A DNA stretch of 64,000 nt from Flavobacteriaceae bacterium (GCA_016649715.1 JAENXC010000002.1:186001-250000); one strand, 5' to 3'; positions 9,351 through 19,046 are shown, numbered from the stretch's first letter. Translations and numbers: made by a program. Notes: generated by a model from the letters alone, not told the origin.

Positions 9351-11303
9351 ATGGCTGATAAAGCAAACAAAGATGTAGCTGAAGAAAAAGCTACAACAGA
9401 ACAAGAAAACACTTCAGTTGCCGAAGTAGCAACTGAGGAAACTCAAACAGAGGAAACCAAAAAACCTGCAAAGAAGGAAAAAGTAACTGAAGTTGCCGAA
9501 GTAGCAACAGAAGAAACCAAAAAACCAGCAAAGGAAGTTTCGCTTAAAGAGAGCAATCCTGAAAAATTCCTCGCAGATTTCAACTGGCACAACTACGAAG
9601 AAGGAATTGATCCTATCGACGACGGTAAGTTGGAAGAATTCGAAAAACTAGTTGCAGCAAATTTCGTTGACACATTAGATGACGAGGTTGTTGAAGGAAA
9701 AGTGGTTTACATCACGGATCGTGATGCAATCATTGACATCAATGCGAAAAGTGAAGGTGTTGTTTCCTTGAACGAATTCCGTTACAATCCAGATTTGAAA
9801 GTTGGTGACAAAGTGGAAGTATTGATCGACGTTCGTGAGGACAGCACCGGTCAACTCATCCTTAGCCACCGTAAAGCTAGAACCATTAAAGCTTGGGACC
9901 GCGTAAACGCTGCCCATGACGAAGCTACAATCGTAAACGGTTACGTAAAATGCCGCACAAAAGGAGGTATGATCGTAGACGTTTTCGGTATCGAGGCTTT
10001 CTTGCCAGGTTCGCAAATTGATGTTAAACCAATTCGGGATTACGACGTTTACGTTGGTAAAACAATGGAGTTCAAAGTGGTTAAGATCAACCACGAATTC
10101 AAAAACGTTGTTGTTTCACACAAAGCGCTTATTGAAGCGGATATTGAAGAACAGAAAAAAGAAATCATCGGCCAGCTTGAAAAAGGTCAAGTGCTTGAAG
10201 GTGTTGTTAAAAACATCACTTCATACGGAGTATTTGTTGATCTTGGAGGTGTTGATGGACTTGTTCACATTACCGACCTTTCTTGGTCACGCATCAACCA
10301 TCCAAATGAGATCGTTGAACTTGACCAAAAATTGAACGTTGTTATTCTTGATTTTGATGAAGATAAAACACGTATCCAATTAGGTCTTAAACAATTGAAA
10401 CCTCACCCATGGGAAGCTCTTGGAGAAGAGTTGAAAGTTGGTGATAAAGTGAAAGGTAAAGTAGTTGTTATTGCAGACTACGGTGCGTTCATTGAAGTTG
10501 CTGAAGGCGTTGAAGGCCTTATCCACGTTAGCGAAATGTCTTGGAGCACGCACTTGCGTAGCGCACAGGATTTCGTAAATGTCGGTGATGAGGTTGAAGC
10601 GGTTATCCTTACAATGGATAAGGAAGAACGCAAAATGAGTCTTGGCATCAAACAAATGACTCCAGACCCATGGACTGATATCACCAAAAAATACCCAGTT
10701 GGTTCACGCCATAAAGGTATTGTTCGCAACTTCACCAATTTCGGTGTTTTTGTTGAATTGGAAGAAGGTATTGATGGTCTTATTTACATTAGCGATCTTT
10801 CTTGGACCAAGAAAATCAAGCATCCAAGCGAGTTTACCAACATTGGTGACACACTTGAAGTGGTTGTATTGGAATTGGACGTTGAAGGCCGTAAACTTAG
10901 TTTAGGTCACAAACAAACCGAAGAAAATCCTTGGGATAAATACGAAGGTGAATTTGCCGTTGGAACCAAGCACACTGCTAAAATTGAAGAAGTAGTGGAC
11001 AAAGGTGCAACCGTAAAATTTAACGATGATATCGTAGCTTTCATACCTGGCCGTCACCTTGAAAAAGAAGATGGTACTATATTGAAAAAAGGCGATGAAG
11101 CAGAATTCCAAATTATTGAGTTCAACAAAGAATTCAAGAAAGTGGTAGCTTCACATATGGCTGTTCACAAGGAAGAAGAAGCTAAAATTGTAAAAGAAGC
11201 TGTGAAAAAACAAGAAGCAGCCGAAGCAGAAGCAAAACCAACCCTTGGTGATGCCAATGCAAAATTGCAAGAGCTTAAAGACAAAATGGACGGTAAAAAA
11301 TAA
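9351..11303 (+). CDS. rpsA: 30S ribosomal protein S1
   Basis: 650 residues. After a low-complexity Ala/Glu/Lys/Thr N-terminus (about 1-60, containing a duplicated segment EVATEETKKPAK), six S1 RNA-binding domains follow at roughly 108-175, 193-263, 279-350, 362-440, 449-528 and 535-610. Typical domain words are GYGVFVDLGG-like cores and DLSW. S1 unfolds and anchors mRNA on the 30S subunit. Single-gene unit with its own promoter and terminator. The N-terminal extension is not shared with E. coli S1. Confidence 0.96.
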   Translation: MADKANKDVAEEKATTEQENTSVAEVATEETQTEETKKPAKKEKVTEVAEVATEETKKPAKEVSLKESNPEKFLADFNWHNYEEGIDPIDDGKLEEFEKLVAANFVDTLDDEVVEGKVVYITDRDAIIDINAKSEGVVSLNEFRYNPDLKVGDKVEVLIDVREDSTGQLILSHRKARTIKAWDRVNAAHDEATIVNGYVKCRTKGGMIVDVFGIEAFLPGSQIDVKPIRDYDVYVGKTMEFKVVKINHEFKNVVVSHKALIEADIEEQKKEIIGQLEKGQVLEGVVKNITSYGVFVDLGGVDGLVHITDLSWSRINHPNEIVELDQKLNVVILDFDEDKTRIQLGLKQLKPHPWEALGEELKVGDKVKGKVVVIADYGAFIEVAEGVEGLIHVSEMSWSTHLRSAQDFVNVGDEVEAVILTMDKEERKMSLGIKQMTPDPWTDITKKYPVGSRHKGIVRNFTNFGVFVELEEGIDGLIYISDLSWTKKIKHPSEFTNIGDTLEVVVLELDVEGRKLSLGHKQTEENPWDKYEGEFAVGTKHTAKIEEVVDKGATVKFNDDIVAFIPGRHLEKEDGTILKKGDEAEFQIIEFNKEFKKVVASHMAVHKEEEAKIVKEAVKKQEAAEAEAKPTLGDANAKLQELKDKMDGKK

Positions 11304-11325
11304 TCGTTGCATTTATAAGTAATGA

Positions 11326-11355
11326 AAAGCCTTCCGGAAACGGGAGGCTTTTTTT
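11326..11355 (+). terminator. intrinsic terminator of rpsA
   Basis: An 11-bp stem (aaagccttccg 11326-11336 / cgggaggcttt 11341-11351, one G-U pair) closed by a GAAA tetraloop and followed by a T-run to 11355, 23 bases after the rpsA stop. Confidence 0.9.
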
Positions 11356-11386
11356 GTGATTATGTGTTTAGGTTTAATTGAAAGCT

Positions 11387-11455
11387 TCCTCCCCTTTTTT
11401 CAAGGGGAGAGCCTGTGCCGAACTTGCTTCGGTATGCCGAAAGGCGGAGGGGTAA
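11387..11455. repeat. intergenic C/G-rich inverted repeat, second copy of the family
   Basis: The segment begins CTCCCC...GGGGAG and continues through gcttcggtatgccgaaaggcggaggggt, resembling the repeat after ychF (2256-2328). It lies between the rpsA terminator and the pyrR promoter, with no coding potential. Confidence 0.5.
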
Positions 11456-11496
11456 AGCTTCCTTAAATCTTTAATATTATAAATGAAAAAAAATTG

Positions 11497-11504
11497 TATT
11501 TTTG
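11497..11504 (+). promoter_or_regulatory. -7 box of pyrR
   Basis: TATTTTTG is a perfect TAnnTTTG. No TTG is found 17-23 bp upstream. The in-frame TTG at 11502 lies inside this box and so cannot be the translation start; the ATG at 11532 fits a leader of about 20 nt. Confidence 0.5.
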
Positions 11505-11531
11505 CTCCCTGAATACAATTCAGACTTTCCT

Positions 11532-12071
11532 ATGAGCCAAAAAGTGTTACTGAACGCAACCGAGATGAACATTGCGCTTAACCGTTTGGCTTGCCAATTG
11601 ATCGAAAAACACGACGATTTTTCCAAAACAGTACTTATCGGAATCCAGCCGCGAGGCATCTTTCTAGCTGAAAGACTTAAAACCTTGCTTGAAACCAAAT
11701 ACAAAATCAAGAACATCAAACTCGGCTATTTGGACATCACTTTTTTTCGTGACGACTTCCGAAGAGGTGAAAAACCGTTGGAAGCCAATAAAACCAGTAT
11801 AGATTTTATTGTTGAAGATAAAAACGTTGTCTTTATTGACGACGTGCTTTTCACAGGAAGAAGCATCCGTTCGGCATTGACTGCAGTTCAATCCTTCGGA
11901 AGACCTTTGGAAATAGAACTGTTAACCTTGATAGACCGCCGTTTCAGCCGCCATTTGCCAATCCAACCTGATTACAGAGGAAGACAAGTTGATGCAATCA
12001 ACGGTGAAAAAGTGAAAGTCTGCTGGAAAGAGAATGATGGGGAGGATGCTGTTTACCTTGTTAAAAGTTAA
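11532..12071 (+). CDS. pyrR: bifunctional pyr operon regulator / uracil phosphoribosyltransferase PyrR
   Basis: 179 residues from MSQKVLLNATEM, the standard length. The type I phosphoribosyltransferase PRPP loop is VVFIDDVLFTGRSIRSAL (about 97-114). Gram-positive PyrR binds pyr mRNA and attenuates transcription; in Bacteroidota the RNA-binding role is less established. No PyrR-binding anti-antiterminator was recognised in the short leader. pyrB follows 87 bp downstream on the same strand. Confidence 0.92.
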   Translation: MSQKVLLNATEMNIALNRLACQLIEKHDDFSKTVLIGIQPRGIFLAERLKTLLETKYKIKNIKLGYLDITFFRDDFRRGEKPLEANKTSIDFIVEDKNVVFIDDVLFTGRSIRSALTAVQSFGRPLEIELLTLIDRRFSRHLPIQPDYRGRQVDAINGEKVKVCWKENDGEDAVYLVKS

Positions 12072-12125
12072 TTGCTAAGTGTTAATTGTGAAAAAACCAA
12101 TGACATCAAATAATAACTGGCAACA

Positions 12126-12153
12126 GATAACTGATAACCGATAACTGATAACC
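12126..12153. repeat. tandem 14-bp repeat in the pyrR-pyrB spacer
   Basis: Two perfect adjacent copies of GATAACTGATAACC, 6 bp before the pyrB ATG at 12159. A further partial half (taataactgg) lies just upstream. It may be simple slippage or a binding site; no function is known. Confidence 0.85.
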
Positions 12154-12158
12154 GAAAA

Positions 12159-13100
12159 ATGGAACTAAGTGTAAACCACTTACTGGGAATAAAATACATC
12201 ACCGAAGCCGATATTCAACTCATCTTCGAAACGGCAGATCATTTTAAGGAAGTCATCAACCGGCCCATCAAAAAAGTTCCTTCACTTCGCGATATTACCA
12301 TTGCCAATCTTTTCTTTGAAAACAGCACACGAACAAAGCTTTCCTTTGAATTAGCCGAAAAACGGCTTTCCGCAGATGTTATCAATTTCGCATCTTCCAG
12401 TTCTTCGGTAACCAAAGGCGAAACGCTTATAGACACCGTAAACAACATTCTTTCAATGAAAGTGGATATGGTGGTGATGCGCCACCCCAATCCGGGAGCG
12501 GGTGTTTTTCTTTCAAAACACGTTAATGCAAGTATTATAAACGCTGGCGACGGCGCGCACGAACATCCCACACAAGGCTTGCTGGACAGTTTTTCCATTC
12601 GTGAGAAACTGGGTGATGTTGCGGGTAAAAAGGTTGTAATTGTTGGCGATATTCTTCATTCGCGAGTTGCTTTGTCTAACATTTTTGCACTTCAAAAACT
12701 TGGAGCTAAAGTTAAGGTATGTGGTCCTAAAACGCTTATTCCGAAATATATAGAAAAATTAAATGTCCAGTTCGAACCAAACCTCATAAAGGCTTTGGAA
12801 TGGTGCGATGTAGCAAATATGCTACGCGTGCAAAACGAACGGATGGACATCAGTTATTTCCCCACAACGAGGGAATATACACAGCAATTCGGATTAAACA
12901 AAAAACTGCTCGATTCGCTCAACAAAGAAATTGTGGTGATGCACCCAGGCCCAATCAATCGCGGAGTGGAAATAACAAGCGATGTGGCAGACAGCAAGCA
13001 ATCCATCATTTTGGAACAAGTGCAGAATGGGGTTGCCATACGGATGGCTGTAATCTATTTATTGGCGTCAAAAATTGGCCAAAACGGATCTATTAATTGA
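12159..13100 (+). CDS. pyrB: aspartate carbamoyltransferase catalytic chain
   Basis: 313 residues, normal for PyrB. Carbamoyl-phosphate-binding STRTKLSFE (about residues 53-61), MRHPNPGAG, HPTQGLLD (about 134-141) and the aspartate-binding HPGPINRGVE near 264. It catalyses the first committed step of pyrimidine synthesis in the cytosol. No pyrI regulatory chain is present here. It is co-directional with pyrR and presumably co-transcribed. Confidence 0.96.
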   Translation: MELSVNHLLGIKYITEADIQLIFETADHFKEVINRPIKKVPSLRDITIANLFFENSTRTKLSFELAEKRLSADVINFASSSSSVTKGETLIDTVNNILSMKVDMVVMRHPNPGAGVFLSKHVNASIINAGDGAHEHPTQGLLDSFSIREKLGDVAGKKVVIVGDILHSRVALSNIFALQKLGAKVKVCGPKTLIPKYIEKLNVQFEPNLIKALEWCDVANMLRVQNERMDISYFPTTREYTQQFGLNKKLLDSLNKEIVVMHPGPINRGVEITSDVADSKQSIILEQVQNGVAIRMAVIYLLASKIGQNGSIN

Positions 13101-13170
13101 ATGTTTATGCCACGAATGATATTGGAATAATTAAATTTTAAATATTTAAAGAACAGACATAAGATTTTTG

Positions 13171-13257
13171 GACGTAGGACTTAAGACAAAAAGAGTTGGA
13201 TTAAAAATATTAAATAAATTATTAAAAAGGGAAAGAGTCAATAACTTGTCCTACGTC
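13171..13257. repeat. inverted repeat in the pyrB-downstream gap
   Basis: GACGTAGGAC (13171-13180) and GTCCTACGTC (13248-13257) are perfect inverses 67 bp apart, and the flanks ttaagacaaaaag / gtaagtcttatcgtctttt are related too. The gap 13101-13352 has no gene. It could be a dispersed-element remnant or a weak terminator region. Confidence 0.6.
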
Positions 13258-13352
13258 GTAAGTCTTATCGTCTTTTGTCATTTTTAAAAATGATTTTTAT
13301 TCCTTTCACAGCAACAAAACAGTAGAACCAATTTAAAGAGATATCCACCGTT

Positions 13353-13688
13353 ATGAAAATTGAGAATCACCCAAATTTTGTGGTCCTTGAAGATGAAAAA
13401 GTCGATATTATAGACTTCGCCTCTTTTATTGAGAGTCAAGTTCCTTCAAAATACAAAAGACAGAATGTAGTGTTGAACCTTTTGAAATACAACTCTTTGG
13501 AATTGCCACATTTATTACATTTCCTCGAAACTTCCAACCTTCACCGAAAAACCAAACAATCTTTCGTAATTGTGAATGATGCTATAGACATTGACGAAGT
13601 TCCCTTTGAAATGATTGTGGTTCCTACGCTTCAAGAAGCAGAAGACATAATTGAAATGGAGGAAATTGAAAGAGACCTCGGATTTTAA
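13353..13688 (+). CDS. small conserved-looking protein, possibly STAS-like
   Basis: 111 residues, no signal peptide or membrane segment. The pattern of alternating beta strands and helices (NVVLNLLKYNSLELPHLLHFLE, then QSFVIVND, then PTLQEAEDIIEMEEIERDLGF) recalls a STAS fold, including the closing helix after a TLQEAE-type turn. No phosphorylatable Ser in the usual DSxG position was found. It lies 76 bp before the RNase Z gene on the same strand, so it may share its transcript. The fold call is inference only. Confidence 0.65.
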   Translation: MKIENHPNFVVLEDEKVDIIDFASFIESQVPSKYKRQNVVLNLLKYNSLELPHLLHFLETSNLHRKTKQSFVIVNDAIDIDEVPFEMIVVPTLQEAEDIIEMEEIERDLGF

Positions 13689-13764
13689 ATATTCAATATT
13701 CAATTTTCAATATTGAATTTTCAATAATCTATCTATTCTAATCTTGAATCTTAAATTTTAAATC

Positions 13765-14670
13765 TTGAATTTAACTATCCTCGGCTGTCATTCCGCAACT
13801 CCAACCGCTTCTGCACACCCAACGGCGCAGGTTTTGGAAATGAAAGGGCATTTGTTTTTGATTGATTGTGGTGAGGGCACCCAAACCCAGCTTCGTAAAT
13901 ACAAGGTAAAGTTTTCACGTATAAAACACATTTTCATTTCGCATTTGCACGGCGACCACTTTTTTGGATTACCGGGTCTGATTTCCACATTTCTACTCCT
14001 GGGAAGAGAAGCGGAACTCCATATTTACGGGCCGAAAGGCATCAAAGAAGCTATATTGCTCCTTTTAAAACTCGGAAAATCCTACACCAATTATCCGTTG
14101 TATTTTCACGAATTGGAAGCAACTTCACCCCAATTGATTTTTGAGGATGAAAAACTTTCTGTAGAAACAATCTCGCTGGACCACCGGGTTTATACCAACG
14201 GATTTCTTTTCAGGGAAAAACCCGATGACCGCAAACTGAACGTGGAAGCAGCCCGCAAACTGAATATAGATTTAAGCTATTACAACAAAATAAAACAGGG
14301 CTTTGATGTTGAAAACAAAGCTGGAAAGTTAATTCCGAACAGCCAGATAACTTTTGATCCGCCATCTGTAAAATCGTATGCGTATTGCAGCGACACCGCC
14401 TATAATCCCGCGATGGTTCCGCAAATTGAAGGAGCAACTGTTTTGTACCACGAATCCACTTTTTTGGAGGAACACCACCATCTTTGCGATAAAACCAAGC
14501 ACAGTACTGCAAAAGAAGCGGCTGCGATTGCCAAAAAAGCAAAAGTGGGCACTTTGGTTTTAGGACATTACAGTGGCCGTTACGGCGATTTGGAGCTTTT
14601 CAAAAAAGAAGCGCAGGAGATTTTTGAAAATGTGGAATTGGCCGAGGATGGGAAAACGTTTTCGTTTTGA
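13765..14670 (+). CDS. rnz: ribonuclease Z (tRNA 3' processing)
   Basis: 301 residues. Start is TTG at 13765: an in-frame TAA at 13759 rules out anything further upstream and no ATG precedes the first strand LTILGCHS. Metallo-beta-lactamase motifs: DCGEGTQ, HLHGDH (His60, His62, Asp64, His65), CSDTAYN and a final LGHYSGRY. The enzyme cleaves tRNA precursors after the discriminator base. The upstream gap is unusually A/T-rich with short inverted words (ttcaatattgaa). Confidence 0.94.
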   Translation: MNLTILGCHSATPTASAHPTAQVLEMKGHLFLIDCGEGTQTQLRKYKVKFSRIKHIFISHLHGDHFFGLPGLISTFLLLGREAELHIYGPKGIKEAILLLLKLGKSYTNYPLYFHELEATSPQLIFEDEKLSVETISLDHRVYTNGFLFREKPDDRKLNVEAARKLNIDLSYYNKIKQGFDVENKAGKLIPNSQITFDPPSVKSYAYCSDTAYNPAMVPQIEGATVLYHESTFLEEHHHLCDKTKHSTAKEAAAIAKKAKVGTLVLGHYSGRYGDLELFKKEAQEIFENVELAEDGKTFSF

Positions 14671-14833
14671 AAAAAGTTGATGGATTGAAAGGTTTAGAAA
14701 TACAAAGTACCAGTTAGCAATTGCGGTTGGCAGAAAATAAAAATTTCAACAGTATCAAAATTTTAATACACATTTAATATCGCACTGTTTTAAAGAATCT
14801 TTAAAACCCTTAACTTGCGGTAAAACAAAATGT

Positions 14834-15478
14834 ATGTCCGAAGACCTTCATAGCTACCGAAAATCCTACGAAAAAGGAGTGCTTTCCGAAGAAAATGTGG
14901 ATGGGAACCCGATGCAGCAATTCCGCACTTGGTTTTTTGAAATTAAGGACAACGGCGGCGTGGATGAAGTAAATGCAATGACGTTGACAACCATCGGCAC
15001 CGATGGATTTCCAAAAGGCAGAGTGGTTCTTCTGAAAAAATATGACGAATACGGTTTCTATTTTTACACCAACTACAGCAGCGAAAAAGGTAAATCGATA
15101 GCGAAAAACAACAAAGTTTCGCTCTCCTTTTTTTGGCCGAATATGGAGCGACAAATCATTATAAAGGGAACGGTAGAAAAAACCTCGGAAACAGATTCAA
15201 CCAATTATTTTCATTCTCGGCCCAAGGGAAGCCAGTTGGGCACGGCGGTTTCGCACCAAAGCACAGTTGTGGAATCGCGGGAAGTTCTGGAAAAAAATCT
15301 TGCTGAACTTGAAAAGAAATACGAAAACCAGGAAATCCCAAAACCCAAAGACTGGGGAGGCTTTTTGGTGAAACCAATTTCCATAGAATTTTGGCAGGGC
15401 AGGCCCAATAGGCTGCACGACAGAATTCGATATACTTTGAAGGATGATGATTGGGTGATTGAAAGGTTAGCTCCTTAA
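14834..15478 (+). CDS. pdxH: pyridoxamine 5'-phosphate oxidase
   Basis: 214 residues. FMN/substrate segments GFPKGRVVLLKKYDEYGFYFYTNYSSEKG, FWPNMERQI, SRPKGSQLGTAVSHQS and the C-terminal WQGRPNRLHDRIRY follow the PdxH order. It makes pyridoxal phosphate, the cofactor of the PLP enzymes at 27028 and 38093. The short gap to the next gene (70 bp) suggests it may share a transcript with the phosphatase-ppk-ppx run. Confidence 0.96.
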   Translation: MSEDLHSYRKSYEKGVLSEENVDGNPMQQFRTWFFEIKDNGGVDEVNAMTLTTIGTDGFPKGRVVLLKKYDEYGFYFYTNYSSEKGKSIAKNNKVSLSFFWPNMERQIIIKGTVEKTSETDSTNYFHSRPKGSQLGTAVSHQSTVVESREVLEKNLAELEKKYENQEIPKPKDWGGFLVKPISIEFWQGRPNRLHDRIRYTLKDDDWVIERLAP

Positions 15479-15548
15479 TGATTAACGATTGTAGATTTTT
15501 GATTGTTGAATTGCCCTGAAACCAAAAACCAGAAACCAGAAACATTTT

Positions 15549-16034
15549 ATGAAAACACTCTACTTAGTCCGCCACGCAAAATCATCCTGGGAACAAAATG
15601 TGGACGACCACAAGCGCCCATTAAAGGAAAGAGGGGAAAGCGACGGGAAACTGGTTTCAAAAAAAGTAAGCAAAGAAATTGAACCGCCCCAGAAAATAAT
15701 AAGCAGTGATGCTACACGTGCTTTTTCAACGGCAGGTTTTTTTAAAGAAACTTTAAATATTGCCGATGCAGACTTTGAAACCAATCACGATCTGTACGAT
15801 TTTAGCGGGCAGAACGTGATGCGAATCATTAAATCGCTGCCTGACAATTTGGACAATGTAATGATTGTTGGCCATAACCACGCTTTTACTTCCATTGCAA
15901 ATATGCTTGGAAACCGCTATATTGACAACGTTCCCACCTGTGGTTTTGTGATGTTGCAATTTGACGAAAAAAAATGGAGCAATATAACCACGGGCAAAAC
16001 CGTAAAAACAATCTTCCCTCGGGACCTTAAATAA
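15549..16034 (+). CDS. SixA-like histidine phosphatase
   Basis: 161 residues, the minimal histidine-phosphatase fold. The phosphoacceptor is in LVRHAKSSW (His9) near the N-terminus and the second histidine is in IVGHNHAF. SixA in E. coli removes phosphate from histidine on phosphotransfer proteins; the substrate here is unknown. The stop overlaps the ppk1 start (TAATG at 16032-16036), which ties it to polyphosphate metabolism. Confidence 0.88.
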   Translation: MKTLYLVRHAKSSWEQNVDDHKRPLKERGESDGKLVSKKVSKEIEPPQKIISSDATRAFSTAGFFKETLNIADADFETNHDLYDFSGQNVMRIIKSLPDNLDNVMIVGHNHAFTSIANMLGNRYIDNVPTCGFVMLQFDEKKWSNITTGKTVKTIFPRDLK

Positions 16035-18130
16035 TGACTGAAAAAACAGCTACACATACACACGTTCGCAATCGGTACAACAACAGGGAGTTAAGCTGGC
16101 TTCAGTTTAATGCCCGAGTGCTGCAGGAAGCAAACGACAAAAAAATACCCCTACTGGAAAGGCTCCGATTTTTGGGTATTTTCTCTAACAACCTTGACGA
16201 ATTCTTCAAAGTGCGCTACGCCACCATCCGACGGATTGTAGAAGCGGGCAAAACGGGACGCAGCTTTCTGGGCGGTATTTCGGCCAAAGATCTTTTGGAG
16301 GAAATTACACAAACGGTGATTGTACAGCAGGCCCACAGTTTGAAAATCCTCCACGATATTCAAAAAGAACTTCGGAAGGAAAACATTTTCATCATCAACG
16401 AAACCGAAATTACCCCTGAGCAAAGCAAATTCATATTTGAATATTTTGTTCGTAATGTGGGCCCTGCCATGATGACCATTATGATTGGCGAATTGGAAGA
16501 ATTCCCCAGTCTTCGCGACAGCGCTGCCTATCTAGCCATAACAATGGTGATGAGCAATGAGGACGATACTTTTGAAGCAAAACACAATTACGCCCTTATT
16601 GAAATTCCGCGCACCATAAACCGTTTTGTGGTTCTGCCACAGGAAGGAAACAAGCAATACATCATTATTCTGGACGACCTTATACGCCATTGCTTGCACA
16701 GTATTTTCAGTATTTTTAAATATGACAGCATTTCCGCACACATGATAAAGATAACGCGCGATGCCGAGCTGGACATAGACAGCGATTTGAGCAAAAGTTT
16801 TATTGATAAAATTTCAAAAAGCGTTAAGGATAGAAGCACGGGCGATCCCGTCCGTTTTGTGTATGACAGTAGTATAGACAAGAGGACACTTCAGTTTCTG
16901 TTGCAGAAAATGGGTATCGATAAAACCGATAGCATCATTCCCGGGGGGCGTTACCACAACCGCCGCGATTACATGAAATTTCCACGGTTGGGAAGGCCCG
17001 ACCTTCAGTATGAACCCAAGGAACCTTTGCCAATTCCCGGACTTAGTCTTCAGGGAAGCTTGTTTGATAAAATTCATAAGAAAGATTATTTGCTGCACGC
17101 GCCCTATCAAACTTTTATGTATGTGGTGAAGTTTTTACGGGAAGCCGCGCTGGATCCAAAAGTTAAATCCATCAAAATCACAATTTACCGTTTGGCGGAA
17201 GTATCAAACATAGCTAGTTCGCTCATAAATGCAAAGAAAAACGGAAAGGACGTAACCGTGCAGATAGAGCTTCAGGCGCGTTTTGACGAAGAAGCGAACA
17301 TAGAATATGCCGAATTGCTGCAAAGCGAGGACATCAGGTTGATTTTTGGCGTGAAGGGATTGAAAGTACATTGCAAAGCCTGTCTGGTTGAAAGACTTGA
17401 AAACAATGAAATGGTCCGTTACGGAATCCTGAGCACGGGAAATTTTAATGAATCTACCGCAATGCTTTATACGGATTACACACTTTTTACTGCCGACCAA
17501 AGAATTTGCAAAGAGATAAACAAGGTTTTTGAATTTTTTGAAGTAAACTATTTGGTCCGCCAATACCGCCATTTGATCGTTTCGCCGCATTACACCCGCA
17601 ATGCCATCTACCATTTGATAGAAACCGAAATAAAAAATAAAAAGGCAGGTTTGCCCAGCGGCATAAAACTGAAGCTGAACAGCCTTTCAGATTTTAAGAT
17701 GATAGATAAACTGTATGAAGCGAGCAGAGCGGGAGTGAAGATAAAAATGATTGTCCGCGGCATTTGCTGTTTAATCCCGGGAGTGGAGGGAATGAGCGAA
17801 AACATTGAGGCTATCAGCATTGTGGGCAAATTGTTGGAACATCCGCGAATGTTCATATTTGAAAATGGCGGCAACACCAAAGTGTATATTTCTTCCGCAG
17901 ATTTTATGGGAAGAAATCTCGATAACAGGGTGGAAATCACATGTCCCATTTATGATAGTGACATCAAAAAAGAGCTGCTCGAAAATTTTGAAATTGGCTG
18001 GCGCGATAACGTAAAGGCCCGCTTAATTAGCGATAAAAACGACAATGCCTACCGAAAGAACAACAAGCCGCCAGTGCGTTCCCAATTTAGAATGTATGAT
18101 TATTATTTGAACAAACTTGAAAAAAACTGA
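16034..18130 (+). CDS. ppk1: polyphosphate kinase 1
   Basis: 698 residues, family length. N-terminal ELSWLQFNARVLQEA, CHAD-like H domain, then two phospholipase-D-like catalytic domains. The autophosphorylated histidine is His446 in GLKVHCKA; the second conserved histidine is His603 in LEHPRMFIFENGG. Other motifs: GTGNFNE-like STGNFNESTAMLYTDY and SSADFMGRNLDNR. It polymerises the gamma-phosphate of ATP into polyphosphate, reversibly, at the inner membrane. Confidence 0.96.
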   Translation: MTEKTATHTHVRNRYNNRELSWLQFNARVLQEANDKKIPLLERLRFLGIFSNNLDEFFKVRYATIRRIVEAGKTGRSFLGGISAKDLLEEITQTVIVQQAHSLKILHDIQKELRKENIFIINETEITPEQSKFIFEYFVRNVGPAMMTIMIGELEEFPSLRDSAAYLAITMVMSNEDDTFEAKHNYALIEIPRTINRFVVLPQEGNKQYIIILDDLIRHCLHSIFSIFKYDSISAHMIKITRDAELDIDSDLSKSFIDKISKSVKDRSTGDPVRFVYDSSIDKRTLQFLLQKMGIDKTDSIIPGGRYHNRRDYMKFPRLGRPDLQYEPKEPLPIPGLSLQGSLFDKIHKKDYLLHAPYQTFMYVVKFLREAALDPKVKSIKITIYRLAEVSNIASSLINAKKNGKDVTVQIELQARFDEEANIEYAELLQSEDIRLIFGVKGLKVHCKACLVERLENNEMVRYGILSTGNFNESTAMLYTDYTLFTADQRICKEINKVFEFFEVNYLVRQYRHLIVSPHYTRNAIYHLIETEIKNKKAGLPSGIKLKLNSLSDFKMIDKLYEASRAGVKIKMIVRGICCLIPGVEGMSENIEAISIVGKLLEHPRMFIFENGGNTKVYISSADFMGRNLDNRVEITCPIYDSDIKKELLENFEIGWRDNVKARLISDKNDNAYRKNNKPPVRSQFRMYDYYLNKLEKN

Positions 18131-19046
18131 TTTGTTGAACATTGAAAAATACGGCGCGGTAGATATTGGTAGTAATGCCATCCGCCTGCTTGTGGTTACT
18201 GTGATAGAGCAGGAAGGGAAGGAAACCATTTTTAAAAAAACCTCTTTGGTGCGCGTGCCCATTCGTTTGGGAGCGGAAGTTTTTCTCGACGGAAAAATTT
18301 CTGAAAATAGCGCCAATAGAATGGTGGATGCCATGATGGCTTTCAAGCTGTTGATGAAAACCCACAACGTTAAACGGTTCCGAGCGTGCGCCACTTCGGC
18401 GATGCGGGAGGCTGCCAACGGGCGTGAAATTGCTGAAACGATTGAAAAGAAAAGCGGGATTTTCATAAATATCATAGACGGCAACGATGAAGCCGCAATA
18501 ATTGCCTCCACAGATTTAAAAAGTTTGATACAGGACGACAGGGTTTTTCTCTATGTAGATGTGGGCGGTGGAAGTACGGAGATCACCCTTTTTGCGAATG
18601 GTAAAGACGTGACTTCCCAAAGTTTTAAATTGGGGACTATTCGCCTTTTGGAAAATCTTGTGGATGAAGGTATTTGGGAAGCGATGGAATCTTGGATTAA
18701 AAAAGAAACCAAGGGATTTAAAAAAGTATCCCTGATTGGAAGCGGCGGAAACATCAATACCATCTACAAAAAGAGCAGGAAGAAAATCGGGAAGCCGCTC
18801 AGCTATTTATACCTTTCTTCTTATTACGAACAACTGAATTCGCTCACCTTTGAAGAGCGCATCACCGAACTGGATATGAATCCAGACCGTGCAGACGTTG
18901 TGGTTCCCGCCACGCGCATTTATCTTTCAGCTATGAAATGGAGCAAGGCGAAAAACGTGTTTGTGCCAAAAATTGGGCTTAGTGATGGCATTGTGCGGAG
19001 CCTTTACAATGAAAAGATCGCGGCGGAGCTGGAGGTTAATTCGTGA
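18117..19046 (+). CDS. ppx: exopolyphosphatase / pppGpp phosphatase family (Ppx/GppA)
   Basis: 309 residues of the actin-like ASKHA fold: phosphate-binding GAVDIGSNAIRLLV near the N-terminus and YVDVGGGSTEITLF near 143. The ~500-residue E. coli form has a C-terminal HD-like domain, which is absent here. The start is TTG at 18117, overlapping ppk1 by 14 nt; in-frame TTGs at 18132 and 18135 are alternatives, and no ATG fits. It hydrolyses polyphosphate from the end, opposing Ppk1. Confidence 0.92.
   Translation: MKKTDLLNIEKYGAVDIGSNAIRLLVVTVIEQEGKETIFKKTSLVRVPIRLGAEVFLDGKISENSANRMVDAMMAFKLLMKTHNVKRFRACATSAMREAANGREIAETIEKKSGIFINIIDGNDEAAIIASTDLKSLIQDDRVFLYVDVGGGSTEITLFANGKDVTSQSFKLGTIRLLENLVDEGIWEAMESWIKKETKGFKKVSLIGSGGNINTIYKKSRKKIGKPLSYLYLSSYYEQLNSLTFEERITELDMNPDRADVVVPATRIYLSAMKWSKAKNVFVPKIGLSDGIVRSLYNEKIAAELEVNS

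Noticed and set aside
11502..11531. PyrR start at the TTG at 11502
   Set aside because: It lies within the -7 box TATTTTTG; the family-standard ATG is at 11532.
12126..12153. Tandem 14-bp copies as a CRISPR
   Set aside because: Only two adjacent copies with no spacers. No array with regular spacers was seen anywhere in the window.
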